43,736 bases of DNA. Origin: a virus. Of this stretch, positions 18,101 through 28,300 are shown in pieces. Numbering within the stretch: position 1 is the first letter of the stretch; each line of letters opens with the position of its first letter. Made by a program: the position numbers and the translations under genes. Where the stretch lies: the IMG/VR virus record IMGVR_UViG_3300006052_000015, positions 1 through 43,736 of that record. One strand, given 5' to 3'. Under the pieces are notes generated by a model. That model had not been told where the DNA came from and did not search any database. It worked only from the letters and a program-made list of their open reading frames with translations.

Positions 18101-19728
18101 GTGTAACCTTTGGTAACTCTCCTGTAGAAGTTGAGAGAGGTGAACCTGCTGTTAAATTACAAGATGGTGGAACAGGTGGCAATAACCTTGTTGTATTCGG
18201 GAATATGAGAATACCTTCTTATGGAGCAGCAGAACTTGGAGACAAGGATGCTAAAGGTAGGAAGTTTAAGAGCTACGTCACTGATTTGTCTAACCAAGAG
18301 GCTAAACAAAACAAGGTGGTAGAGAAGGGTACTAAATTGGTTAATGACGATGTTCATACATCATTTGATATGCTTAAAATGAATTCAGGTAAACTCCTTA
18401 TGGAAGGTGGAAATATGAAATTGAAAAATATAGCTAAAAAGAAAGAAGCAGCAGCAATGGTACAAAATGCCATTCTGGAAGCAGCACAAGAGCATGGAAT
18501 TGATTCTGATGCTTTATCCCAGGGTAAGATAAAGAAGGCCAAGATGGGTGGTAAATTCTCTATGGCTCAAAATGGTAAAACAGCAGCAGCTAATATCTGG
18601 GATAACCTCTTTGGTAGCTTTGAAGATACTCCAGAAAAAAGAGCAGAATTAGAAAGTAAAGGCTTTAAACCAACAGCTAAACCTCAGGTTTTAAAGAAGA
18701 CAAGTTCTGCTAAGGAAGCACTTGCTCCTAATAAGACAGATGTTATTGAGAAGGATATTCCTAAGTATATGAGAGAGAAGATGGCTCACTATCTTCAATC
18801 TGGTGTTACCCCTGAAGAGCTTGTAGCAGCAGGAAAAATAGCTAAGAAAGATGTTCCTGAGGCTATGAAATATTACAATCCTAATGCTGGAAAGAGTCAA
18901 TATGCTACTCTTCATAAAGGTCTTGATTTGAGCATTCCTCAATATAGACCTGATATAAATATGAATGTAAAAGGTGGTCCTAATATGACTCCTATTACAA
19001 CAGAAAAAGGAGGGTATGATGGTGTAGAACCAACAGCTAAAGGAAGAGGTTTTAATCCTGGAGATTTAGCACAGTTAATTCCTTATTTCCGTCCTACTAA
19101 TAAGATGGGATTGGATCCTAACCAGTTAGCAGGTGAATACTATGCTTTGGCTAATAACCAGTTAGATCCTGTCAATGCACAGCTTTACCATCCTCAATTA
19201 GATCAGCCTTATGACATTAGCTTACAAGATCAATTGAATGCTAACCAGTCTGATTTCAATGCTATTCAGAAGCAAACAGGTTATAGCCCAGCAGCTCAAG
19301 CAGCACTTGCTGCCCAGAAGTATGCAGCCAACAGTGGTGTATTAGGAGAACAGTTTAGACAGAATCAAGGAGAGAAAGCAAGAGTGTATGGTAAGAATAG
19401 AGATATTCTGAATGATGCTCAATTGAAGAATCTGTCTATATTGGATCAGCAGTATGTTAGACAGTCTCAAGCTAAGTCTAATACCAAGGCTATTGCTCAG
19501 TCTGCTCTTAGCTCAATTGCTGACAAAATCCAGCAAAACAAGCTGGAAAACCGTACTTTAGGTGTATATGAGAACTTGTACAACTACAGGTATGACAATG
19601 AAGGAAGAGCTTATAACTTGAACCAACCTATTGATTTTCAGCAAATGATAGACAATGTTAAATCAACTGTTGCTGATAAAAAGAAAGCTAGAAATGGTTC
19701 TATAGTTAAAGCTATCAAGAATCTCTAA
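15184..19728 (+). CDS. Large virion cargo/internal protein with recurring GG motifs
   Basis: This 1514-residue protein begins with a basic helix (KKNKLTKSKAAEILHDKTAH, then GHPLTDKQRKFFAAKA), a beginning I recall from cargo proteins of crAss-like phages. Up to about residue 1150 it carries at least twelve short glycine-pair motifs (MQDGGQ, KKGGQ, EMGGS, FQDGGQ, MQQGGA, HEDGGL, MEDGGR, RSGGH, ALGGE, PDGGE, LQDGGT, KMGGK), separated by variable segments. Residues about 515-550 contain SGIHIKPSHKGRFTAYKKRT. Residues about 750-820 are Gly-rich and may insert in membranes (GGALGNALFPGVGGIVGKFA). Near 1000 is LVVFGNMRIPSYGAAELG, then a helical region (SNQEAKQNKVVEKGTKL and following). The C-terminal 250 residues are Gln/Ala-rich helices. 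No catalytic motif is recognised. It is probably ejected with the DNA. Confidence 0.72.
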   Translation: MAKKNKLTKSKAAEILHDKTAHGHPLTDKQRKFFAAKAFADIGVSLPNYNESQVSVPPGFVGQGNTTKGFNYNGAWGGTMQDGGQVNIDSVLNANRDKDFVKRLFEKDTPSIKKGGQTMTHFMESSDGIVYPRVVRTPKGEMKFLSSDKAYKYAQKTGEFIQFPNDEQAQYFGKNYKQGVNVLKDYEMGGSMPGLTGAMYARIGAPSNGPGAKKTKASAKNGKKMPLGGMLPGGPEGPSPASDMSVAGSRKMTIADLKQSRAIPTNQYNSNNLRGYKVPVNEAALLFGQKPKRADDTMVHVWSAKSPSELLYEKQHPGVPVATTDIFGNRATAVHPQGANVNNFQDGGQVSPYYIHGNDFKTKGMQQGGAMPFDVNALKARNAKRDSVRNALYQKYNKPGEYHKINDAMLEYFQQEKPIHDNQGQYNHPGKVTKIDSNKITMQGVPYPVLGVSDVGHTQIMHPGGEYAYDGSTVTEYPILASGGDVQNQGQLKNLNQLIDFTNNNHMEQAKSGIHIKPSHKGRFTAYKKRTGKTTEEALHSKDPHVRQMANFAKNAKKWKHEDGGLIPYAQQGFTMDEVAPQGSTPVNLASVATPQQQFPPVQQAPNINAGPSQTFGQDNSGSATPASSNVPGISGIGGVGGAMDLAGGVIKGLKMLKQEKVQAQQSKQNAALTNVVANAASTRPEKVKRKYTRPEDIAIQPEQMFPTYGVGTNYLAKNGTEIQNTYAPTNTLYDDLGYEPLDDSNVKQFQIGGIISSVGAGQAGNIGSVLGSSLGGGNFTTNPNGGSMIGSSVGGALGNALFPGVGGIVGKFAGGLVGGALDRKGRDISKYNNQASQNMNRTAIQESAQNLQSQNTSFMEDGGRLDQAGNLSHIWQPQVITKFGEHSLKELLKPDPMMDTFRSGGHLKDEWYTPPSARALQTYALGGELETHWGGKAEPMSYNPYLPDGGETVMFKGQSHDESDGKGNSGIGVTFGNSPVEVERGEPAVKLQDGGTGGNNLVVFGNMRIPSYGAAELGDKDAKGRKFKSYVTDLSNQEAKQNKVVEKGTKLVNDDVHTSFDMLKMNSGKLLMEGGNMKLKNIAKKKEAAAMVQNAILEAAQEHGIDSDALSQGKIKKAKMGGKFSMAQNGKTAAANIWDNLFGSFEDTPEKRAELESKGFKPTAKPQVLKKTSSAKEALAPNKTDVIEKDIPKYMREKMAHYLQSGVTPEELVAAGKIAKKDVPEAMKYYNPNAGKSQYATLHKGLDLSIPQYRPDINMNVKGGPNMTPITTEKGGYDGVEPTAKGRGFNPGDLAQLIPYFRPTNKMGLDPNQLAGEYYALANNQLDPVNAQLYHPQLDQPYDISLQDQLNANQSDFNAIQKQTGYSPAAQAALAAQKYAANSGVLGEQFRQNQGEKARVYGKNRDILNDAQLKNLSILDQQYVRQSQAKSNTKAIAQSALSSIADKIQQNKLENRTLGVYENLYNYRYDNEGRAYNLNQPIDFQQMIDNVKSTVADKKKARNGSIVKAIKNL

Positions 19729-19746
19729 TCCCGCTAATTATACCAG

Positions 19747-19777
19747 ATTACCGAATTTAGTTAGAATATTTGGTAAT
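19747..19777 (+). other. Hairpin overlapping the promoter before the 858-aa cargo gene
   Basis: ATTACCGAAT (19747-19756) pairs with ATTTGGTAAT (19768-19777), 10 pairs with one G-U around an 11-base loop. There is no T-run behind it. The 3' arm contains the -33 TTTG of the promoter described next, so it could be an operator or partial attenuator rather than a terminator. Confidence 0.5.
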
Positions 19778-19800
19778 TATAATCACTTACATTAAATTTG
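19769..19800 (+). promoter_or_regulatory. Bacteroidota consensus promoter inside the cargo block
   Basis: TTTG at 19769-19772 and TAAATTTG at 19793-19800 are 20 bases apart, a full match to the TTTG / TAnnTTTG consensus. The predicted start is near 19804, twelve bases before the ATG at 19816. It would drive the 858-aa protein and the downstream polymerase and nuclease genes. Confidence 0.75.
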
Positions 19801-19815
19801 CTAATTCTCTAATTC

Positions 19816-22392
19816 ATGGCTTCATTTACCGATATAAACCCCCAATTAACCACATACACTCCATATAGGGAACAACTCCCTGTGGAGGCTATGGTTAATG
19901 TTGGCGTTCAAAAACAAAAGCAGTATCAAGAGGGTGTAGAAAAGATACAAGCTCAAATTGAGCAAGTAGCTGGGATGGACGTAGTTAGGGATGTTGATAA
20001 GCAATACCTTAATTCTAAGCTTAATGAGCTTGGTTCTAAACTTAAGGGTGTAGCTGCTGGAGACTTCTCAAACTTCCAATTAGTTAATAGTGTAGGAGGG
20101 ATGGCTAAGCAAATCTCCAAAGATCCTCATATTATTAATGCTGTTGTTTCTACTTCCAGATATAGGAAAGGTATTGAGGATATGGAAGCTGCTAAGAAGG
20201 AAGGTAAATCTTCCCCTTCTAATGAATGGGATTTTAACCAACAAGCTAATCAATGGCTGTCTTCTACAGATATTAGACATACATTTAATGGTGGATACAA
20301 CCCTTATACAAACTATAAGAAGAATGCATTAGATGTTATTAAGGCTTTAACTAAAGATGAAACTATTACAGATGATGCTTTTACAACTGATTCTAAAGGT
20401 AATTTAGTTATCGGTGATTCTACTGTTAGAAAGAAGTTAGCAGGTATTGCACCTGAAAAAATTCAACAAGCATTAATGGCTACCTTGTCTCCTGCTGACT
20501 TTAAACAGATGGAGATTGATGGTAGATATAACTATTCTAATGTAGATCCACGTAAATTTGTCAGTGATATAAGTTCTTCTTATAATGACAAAATGGCATT
20601 CTATAATAAACAGAAAGCTACATTAGAAAATGCTAAGAGTTCTACTACTTCTAATTTAGAAAAGACCAAGCTAAATGACCAGATTGAATCTCTCAACAAG
20701 ACTATAGCTGGGATAACTTCTCAACATTCATCAATGATGGATGCTGTTAATCATGGTAATATAGAAGGAGTAAAGGCTCAATTACATACAGCTAATTTTA
20801 TTGATAATTTCTCAAAGGCTTTCTCTTATACAGAAACCTCTCAAACTTATAGCGGAAAAACTCCTCAAGAAATGGCTATGTGGAGGTCAGATAAGGAACA
20901 AGATTGGAGAAAGTTTCTTTTACAAAGACAAGATCAGAGAGAACAATTTGCTGCAACTTTTGGTCAGAAGGAAAGAGAACTAGCTCTTAAACAAAAAGAA
21001 GTAGGAGGATATGGTGGATTACCACAATCTGTAGATCAATCAACCCTTCCTAAAATTACATTAGATAGGGTGGTAGATGATACTACTCAGTCCTATATGG
21101 CTATCAAGAATGCTGATGCTAATTTTCTTGATCAACAAGGTAAGTCTCAAGATTGGTTAGAGCAACAGAAAGAAGCTTGGGCTAAAGGATTGGCAGTTGA
21201 CCCTACTGTTAAAAACCATTTTGATAAAACTGAAGCTCAGCGTAGAGATGCTGATGCTAAGATGAAAATGGTAACAGATATTAACAAAGAGGCAATAGCT
21301 AAATTTGGTGATATTAAGAAACTTATTCCTGCTGGTGCTCCTCCAGTTCCTTATAAAGATCCTTCCACTGGAGAGGAATATTTATATACACCTGAAGATC
21401 TTGTTAACTATAATCAAATCTCTAATAAGTATATTAACACTGTACCTGCTGCTGGACCAGGTGGTAGATCTTATGTATCTTTTGACTATGATAAAGCTGC
21501 TCAAGAATTATCTCCTAAGATGTTACATCTATTGAAAGTACAAGGAAGTACAGCTCCAGCTACTCCTCAGAATCAAACTCTTATAAATGCAATACAGCAT
21601 TACAATAAAGTAGTAAATGCTCCATTTAGAAGTACAGTTGAGAAGATAGATAATTATACTGCTGAAGAAGTAAAGAAAAGAGTGTTAGCTTCTCAAGGAG
21701 TATCTTATCCTATTGCTACAGCTAATGAGACTCAAAAGAGTACAATAGGTACAGCACTTTCTCAATTTGCTAACTTAGCAGATCAAACTCAAGGAGGACT
21801 TCCTAACTCTCCTAAATTTAATTCATCTACAGCTAAAGCTCTTGCTATTGATCCTACTGCTAATTACAGTATCACTGTAGTTGAAGGAACAGATTATCAA
21901 CCTAAGATGTACAAAGTGAATGTACAAGGTAAAGCAGGTGAGACAGAATTTGAAGTGACTCCTGAACAGAAACAAGCTTTATTTGGTAATCAATTTGAAG
22001 CTTCTCCAGCAGCACAAGCATTCCAACCTTATGATAAGCAAATTAAGTTGATGCGTGGATATTCTACAGCTTTAGAAAAAGGACCTTCTTCACATGCTAA
22101 TGCATTCTTGAATAAAATAGATTTTCCTGCTGTTGAAAACTATGGTGTTAAAGCTAATATTATTCAACCTGAACCAGGTAAATATTCTATCAGAGTAAGT
22201 GCTTATGATCCTGTTACTGAAAAATGGTATGATGATCTACCTTTTCCTAGAAATAGTTTGATTACTTCAGAACAAGTTGTACCTTTGTTACAAGGATTAA
22301 CAGATAGTGCTCTCTTTGAGCTTTTAAATGAAAAACCTGCAACAGCAAAAGATATACAAGCTGTAAAACAAGCCTCTAAAAAACCTTTATAA
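19816..22392 (+). CDS. Internal virion (cargo) protein of crAss-like/Bacteroidota phages
   Basis: This 858-residue protein starts with a conserved-looking pattern (NPQLTTYTPYREQLPVEAMV, NVGVQKQKQYQEGVEKIQ, then DVVRDVDKQYLNSKLNEL) that I recall from cargo proteins of crAss-like and related Bacteroidota phages. Residues about 20-110 are helical and probably coiled coil, and further coiled coil occurs at 265-300 (SSTTSNLEKTKLNDQIESLN) and 355-395 (rich in R, Q and E). The C-terminal 300 residues are more globular (ATANETQKSTIGTALSQF and following). No enzyme motif or signal peptide is visible. It is expressed from its own promoter and overlaps the polymerase gene by one base (TAATG), suggesting matched synthesis. 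It is probably packaged and ejected with the polymerase. Confidence 0.72.
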   Translation: MASFTDINPQLTTYTPYREQLPVEAMVNVGVQKQKQYQEGVEKIQAQIEQVAGMDVVRDVDKQYLNSKLNELGSKLKGVAAGDFSNFQLVNSVGGMAKQISKDPHIINAVVSTSRYRKGIEDMEAAKKEGKSSPSNEWDFNQQANQWLSSTDIRHTFNGGYNPYTNYKKNALDVIKALTKDETITDDAFTTDSKGNLVIGDSTVRKKLAGIAPEKIQQALMATLSPADFKQMEIDGRYNYSNVDPRKFVSDISSSYNDKMAFYNKQKATLENAKSSTTSNLEKTKLNDQIESLNKTIAGITSQHSSMMDAVNHGNIEGVKAQLHTANFIDNFSKAFSYTETSQTYSGKTPQEMAMWRSDKEQDWRKFLLQRQDQREQFAATFGQKERELALKQKEVGGYGGLPQSVDQSTLPKITLDRVVDDTTQSYMAIKNADANFLDQQGKSQDWLEQQKEAWAKGLAVDPTVKNHFDKTEAQRRDADAKMKMVTDINKEAIAKFGDIKKLIPAGAPPVPYKDPSTGEEYLYTPEDLVNYNQISNKYINTVPAAGPGGRSYVSFDYDKAAQELSPKMLHLLKVQGSTAPATPQNQTLINAIQHYNKVVNAPFRSTVEKIDNYTAEEVKKRVLASQGVSYPIATANETQKSTIGTALSQFANLADQTQGGLPNSPKFNSSTAKALAIDPTANYSITVVEGTDYQPKMYKVNVQGKAGETEFEVTPEQKQALFGNQFEASPAAQAFQPYDKQIKLMRGYSTALEKGPSSHANAFLNKIDFPAVENYGVKANIIQPEPGKYSIRVSAYDPVTEKWYDDLPFPRNSLITSEQVVPLLQGLTDSALFELLNEKPATAKDIQAVKQASKKPL

Positions 22393-25300
22393 TGGCCGAC
22401 AATACCCCTCTGGTAGATTTGAATTCCTTAGAGAAGAGTTATAGTAATTATACTCCTCCTACTAATACTGACATTCCTAATCTTCCTTTTAAAACGCCTT
22501 CTCTTTCTGTTCCTACTAATGATGGAATTCCTGTCTCTGCTTTAACAGCATTGGAGAACTCTGTTGCTTCTAAGAAAAATGGTAAGCTTACTGGTGGAGG
22601 TATTTCTAGAACTTTAGCTGAAGTTAGCTCAGACAGATACTCTAACTTCGTACCTGGAGATTATGATAATGAAGATGCTTATGCCCAGGGACAAGGATGG
22701 ACATCTAAAATGGTTAATGGTGTAGGTAAGGGATTATCTCTTACTGGCACTACCTTATTACAGTCCACTGTAGGACTTGTTAATAGTGTAGCAAGAGCTA
22801 TTGGTGATGGTAGGGCTGCTTCCTTCTATGACAATGATTTTAACAGAGCATTAGATGAGTGGAATAAAAAGCTTGAAAACGATCTTCCTAACTACTATAC
22901 TAATGTAGAAAAGAATGCTAATTGGTATTCTCCTAAAAAGCTTTTAACAGCTAATTTCTTCTGGGATGGTATTGTAAAGAATCTTGGATTTAGTGCTGGT
23001 GCAGCTCTTTCTGGTGGTATTTATGCTGGTGCATTAAAAGCTATTCCTTTGACAGCTAGACTGTTCTCAATTGGAAAAGCAGCAGAAACTTTAGCAGCTA
23101 CCGAAGAAGCATTATTGTCAGCAGGTAAAGCTGCTGAAACTTATGGAAAGATAAAGAATCTTTCTGATAAGTTTGTACAATCTTATAACATCTTAAATCC
23201 AGGTGGAAGAGCATTAGTTGCTGGACTTGCCACTACAGGCGAAGCTGGTTTTGAAGCTTATAACAATCTTAATCAATTCAGAGATGAAAGGATTCAAGAG
23301 TATAAGAATAGTCACAATGGACAAGAGCCTATTGGTGCAGATTTAGATGCTATCAATTCTGAGGCAGATCATGTAGGTAATAGCTCATTCCTGTTAAATA
23401 CAGGGTTGTTATCTGCTACCAATTACATCCAATTCCCTAAGATTCTTGGCTCCTCATATACAGCAGAGAAGGGATTGGTAAACGGATTAGCTAAGGAAAC
23501 TAGAGATATTGTAAAGAATGAAGCTGGACAATTCGTTGAACAACTTCCTACAACACGCTTTGGTAAACTGTTACATACAGTAAATAAGATTAGACCATAC
23601 ACCTTCTCTACATCTGAAGGTTTTGAAGAGGGTGCTCAGTATGCTATTCAAGTAGGTACACAAGACTACTATAATAAGAAGTATAAGGGACAAGCAGCAG
23701 ATTTTGTTGGATCCCTAGCTGAAGGTATTACTCAAACTCTTGGAACAAACGAGGGTATGGAGAACGTACTTATTGGTGGTTTATCTGGAAGCCTAATGAT
23801 GGCAAAAGGTAACTTCCAACAGGCTAGAGAAAAAGGTCTTAATACAGCACAAGCCATTCAATCATTCAATAAGTGGAAGCTCTCTGACTTTACCAAAGAT
23901 ACTATTGACTCTGTAAATAGAGGTACAGCTATCCAGGAAGATAGAGAAAAAGCCATTAAAGCTGGTGATGTTCTTGAGGCTAAAGATCTTTCAGCAGACT
24001 ATATCATTAACTACCTTACTCCTAGAATTAAGTATGGTAGAATGGATTTAGTTAAGTCTGATATTGCTGATATGAAAACTCTTGCAATGTCAGATGAAGG
24101 ATTTGCTCAACTTCAATCAGAAGGTAAAGCTCTTGCTACGGACACTAAAGATAAGTTCTTACAAAGACTTGCTAATCTTGAGTCTACAGCAGAGAATGTC
24201 AAATCATTATATCAGAGTTTAAATCTTCGTTATGGAGGATTAGTAGACAAAAATGGTAAAGCTGTTTATTCTCCAGAGGTGATGGATAAGATGGTATACG
24301 CAGCTTCTAAAGTGGCTGACTATGACAAGCGTATTCCTACCATCTCTAATAACTTGTTATTAAAAGGTATTGATCCTACATTAGTAATTAATGATTTAGC
24401 TAAAGGAAATAATGCTTCTTATGAGAAAGCGTTAGCTGATATTAATGAACTCTCTGTAAATGCTGATGTTAAGGAAGATCTTATCAGAGATTTACAAGAT
24501 GTTTCTGAATTGTCATTACGTAGACAGAAGTTCTTAAAGGAGTATGACGAAATTAAGAAAAATCCTAATGGTGCTAAAGAAGTAGAGGAAGTACCAGCTC
24601 CTGTAGCTCCAGGTGAGAAACCTGCCACTATAAAGATAAAGACTAAGACAGGAGAAGGTGACTATGAAATAGGTACTGAATACTTCTTAGGTAAAGTGGT
24701 AGATCATGATGCTAAAGGTAATGAGATTGTTCGTTTCCCTAGACTTACTATATTAGGAGAAAATGAGGATGGAACCATAAAGATAAAAACATCTAATGGT
24801 AACACCAGAGATATATCAAAAGCTGAATTAGCTGATTATAAGCTTAGCAAGGTGTCTGACACCCTGGCTAATAAGAAGGCTAAGTTCTTCATGGATAATG
24901 TTAATAATGTCTTTGAATTCAACTTTGGTAAAGGAAAGAAGCAGAAAGGTAGACTTGAATACTCTCCTAAGGAGAAAGTGCTTAACTTTGTTTACAAAGG
25001 TAAGGATGGTAAAATCAAAAGAATCGAAGTAACAGGTGATCAATTTGTTGCTAAAGAAGGATTCAAGAATGCTCTTATTACTAAGATTGGTGAGGTTACA
25101 CCTGCTGAGCAGAAGTCTATGGAAGACTTTGCTAAGGAGAAAGATGAAAGACAAGCTGAAAAGCGTGCATATAGACTCCAGGTACTGAATGATTTATTTA
25201 ATGATCTGAGTGAAAAACACACGGCTGCTAAAAAGCTTATTGCTCAAAAAGAAAGTCAAGTAAAGACTATCAATGAAGAGCTAGCTGAATTAGAAGAGAA

Positions 25301-28300
25301 GATCAAAGGATCTGATCTTACTAAGAAGAACAGATTCAAGGCTTCTACAAAGAGAGCATTAAATGCTGCAATGAAGCTTTCTAGAATGAAAGATCAACTC
25401 ACTAATGAGATTGAATCTCTTAGGTCTGAGTCTGATGAACTGGAATTGAATGCTTCTTATGTAGCTGACTTAGCTGATAATATTGATCAACTTCCTACAG
25501 ATAGCAAAGAGTTCTTAGCTGAACTTAAGGATCAGAAGGCTATCATGGAGGATTTAATCCTTGAGACAGGTAAGCAAATCAACTCTATTTCCTCTCTTAT
25601 TGATAAGGTGGGTAGAGTGTTGGAATCTGCTATTGATTTAGTAAGATATAATGTAGCTCAATTTAAGGCTAAGTTCCCTAAAGCTCCTTTAGCTCTAGGT
25701 GCTGAGTTTAATGATTTCTTGGAAGCTAATCCTAACTTCCTTAAGAATAAGCCTGAATACATTTCTGATCTTAATACATTAGAAGACTTTGTATCCCAGG
25801 TAGAGGATCTGGACATCACTCCTAATGAGCGTACTCTTGGGGAGTTAAAGGATGAGCTTAAAGAATTACAAGCTCAATTGGCTGATCTTGAAAAAGAATA
25901 CAAAGCTAAGGATGCTATTCTTAGTAGATTCCAAGAAGTAGCTGAGCAATATAAGGTACAAAAGCAACAAGAGGAAAAGTTAGCTAAAGATGAAGGTTTG
26001 AGAAAGTCTCTCTTAGGTACTAACTCTAATGATGTAGAGAATAACGTAGATCAAAAAGACTACCAGCCTGAGGCTAAGAAGTCTGATCTTAATGTCGTAG
26101 GATCAACAGTTCCTGTGAATGATGCTATTCCTTATCAGGAAAGAGTAAATAAGTTTGGTGTGAAGTTCCACTCTATGCCAAACAGAGATAAACTGAAAGG
26201 TGTACATGTTACTCTAAAAACAGAGGATGCTATTCTACCTGGATTAATTGGTCATTTAACAAAAGATGCCCCAGGTGTAGATAAGAATGATGTTATCGCT
26301 TTTGTTATAGTGCAAGAGAATGGTGATGGATCTATCAATCTTGTTGATGAAAATGGAGAGGTAATCACAGAAGGTAAGGATTTACTAAATACTGCCATCT
26401 ACCAAGTTAAGCCAGCTTCCAAATTGGAAATGACTTACAATGGTAAGAAGGAGACAATGTTTAGAAGCTCCACTCCTTTAAATGTTCAGGAAGAATTATC
26501 TAAACAATATGTAGCTGAAAGAGCTGCCATATTGGCACAGACTAGTTTAGCACCTGCTTTAGATATTGATGCTTCATTTGGTCAATTGGAGTATGTAAAG
26601 ACTACAGATCAGAAGGGTAATGTAAAAGTGGACTATGAAGCTCGCACCTCATCAGAGGATGCTGGACTTATTAAGTCTACAGATTTAGCTGAAAAGAGAC
26701 TTATCCGTGTTGCCACTACTAACACTGCTGAAAGTAATGGTTCAGTGACATTTAACACACCTCTTGGAAGAGTATTCTTAGAGATACCAGGGGGGTTAGT
26801 TAAGCTTATCAATTCTAAGTTTAACAAGAAGAAAGCAGAAACTATCTTCAAAGCAATACATGCTCTTGCTAAAGAAGCTGTATCAGCAGAAAATGGTATA
26901 AAGAGTGAGAAGTCTACACAGTTATTAAGCTGGTTAAAATCAGTGGTATATTGGGGTATTCCAAAGAACAAAGCTGGATATAACTCCATATGGTTCCAAG
27001 AAGTGGCAGATACTGAGACTAAAGCCCTCATGCCTAAGTTATTCATATCTGGAGAAGGTGCTTCATTTGATTTTACCCCTTCAGGTTTAGAGCAAAACAA
27101 AGATGTTATTATAGCCCTTTTAGAAGGACTTTACCACAATACAAACGCTACAATGGTTAATGTAGACAGCTACAATAAACCATACTATGAGATTACGGAT
27201 ATAGCCCCAGATGGCACAATTAAGACACAAGAATGGCCCAATTATCAAACCTACCTGTTATCAGGAAAAGGTAGAGATGCTAAAGATATACCACTATCTA
27301 CAAGAGTTGCGCCTGCCCAAGAAGGTAAGCCTAACAGAAAGGGGATATATTTCACCATCTCTAACACAGCCGATAATTACGTAATTCCTAAAGAAGCGCC
27401 AAAATCTAAAACTCCTAAGAAGGAAGAGAAAAAACAAGAGCCTAAGAAAGAAGAACCTAAAGCCCCATCTCCACAGTTTGTATATGATGGTGAAACTAAG
27501 AATGTCTTTGATAGTGCTATTGGTAGAATAGTATTTGCTGCTGACAAAACTGGCAAGATATTCTTCTTTGAAGATGCTGAAGGTAAACTTGATGAAGAAA
27601 CAGCAGCCACTGTAAAGAAGCTTGCTGAATCTAAGGGTATATCTGAAGATAAGGCTAAGGATGTTATTTATGCTTCTCTTAAAAAGCATATTGGTCCAGA
27701 TATAGCTGCTATTAAAATCCCTAAACAAGCTCCCCTCACTCCTGCTAAAATCAGCACTAAAGCTGAAAAAGGTCCTTCAGAAGCTACAGCTCCTGGTAAG
27801 GTGAGGAATCCTTTTGGTCAATCTAAAGCGGTGGCTCCTGATGATGAGGTGTACAGACTTAAACTTGTAGAAGAAATCAAGAAGTTTGAAGGCGAAAACT
27901 GGAAAGCAGTTGAAGCTTTCCTTAAAAAGAATTTTCCTAATATCCCCGTATATAGAGTTAAGAATATTATCCAGGCTTCTAATGGAAGACAAGCATGGGG
28001 TATGCTCCAGAATGGCGCCATCTATCTGTACACCAATGCAGAAGTAGGTACAGCCTACCATGAAGTGTTTGAGGCTGTATGGAAGATGTTTGCTAAGCCT
28101 GCTGAACAACAGTCTGTTCTTAAGGAATTCAGAGGTAGAAAAGGATCTTTCACTGATCGTCCTACTGGTAAAACTGTAGAGTATTCAAAAGCTACAGATG
28201 AGCAAATTAAGGAAGAACTAGCTGAAGAGTTCAGAGACTATATATTGTACAATAAAATTCCAGCTAAACCAACTGATGGAAGGCCTTTCATTGTAAAACT

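Noticed and set aside
19729-19815. Hairpin at 19747-19777 as an intrinsic terminator
   Set aside because: It is A+T-rich, has no T-run after it, and overlaps a consensus promoter.
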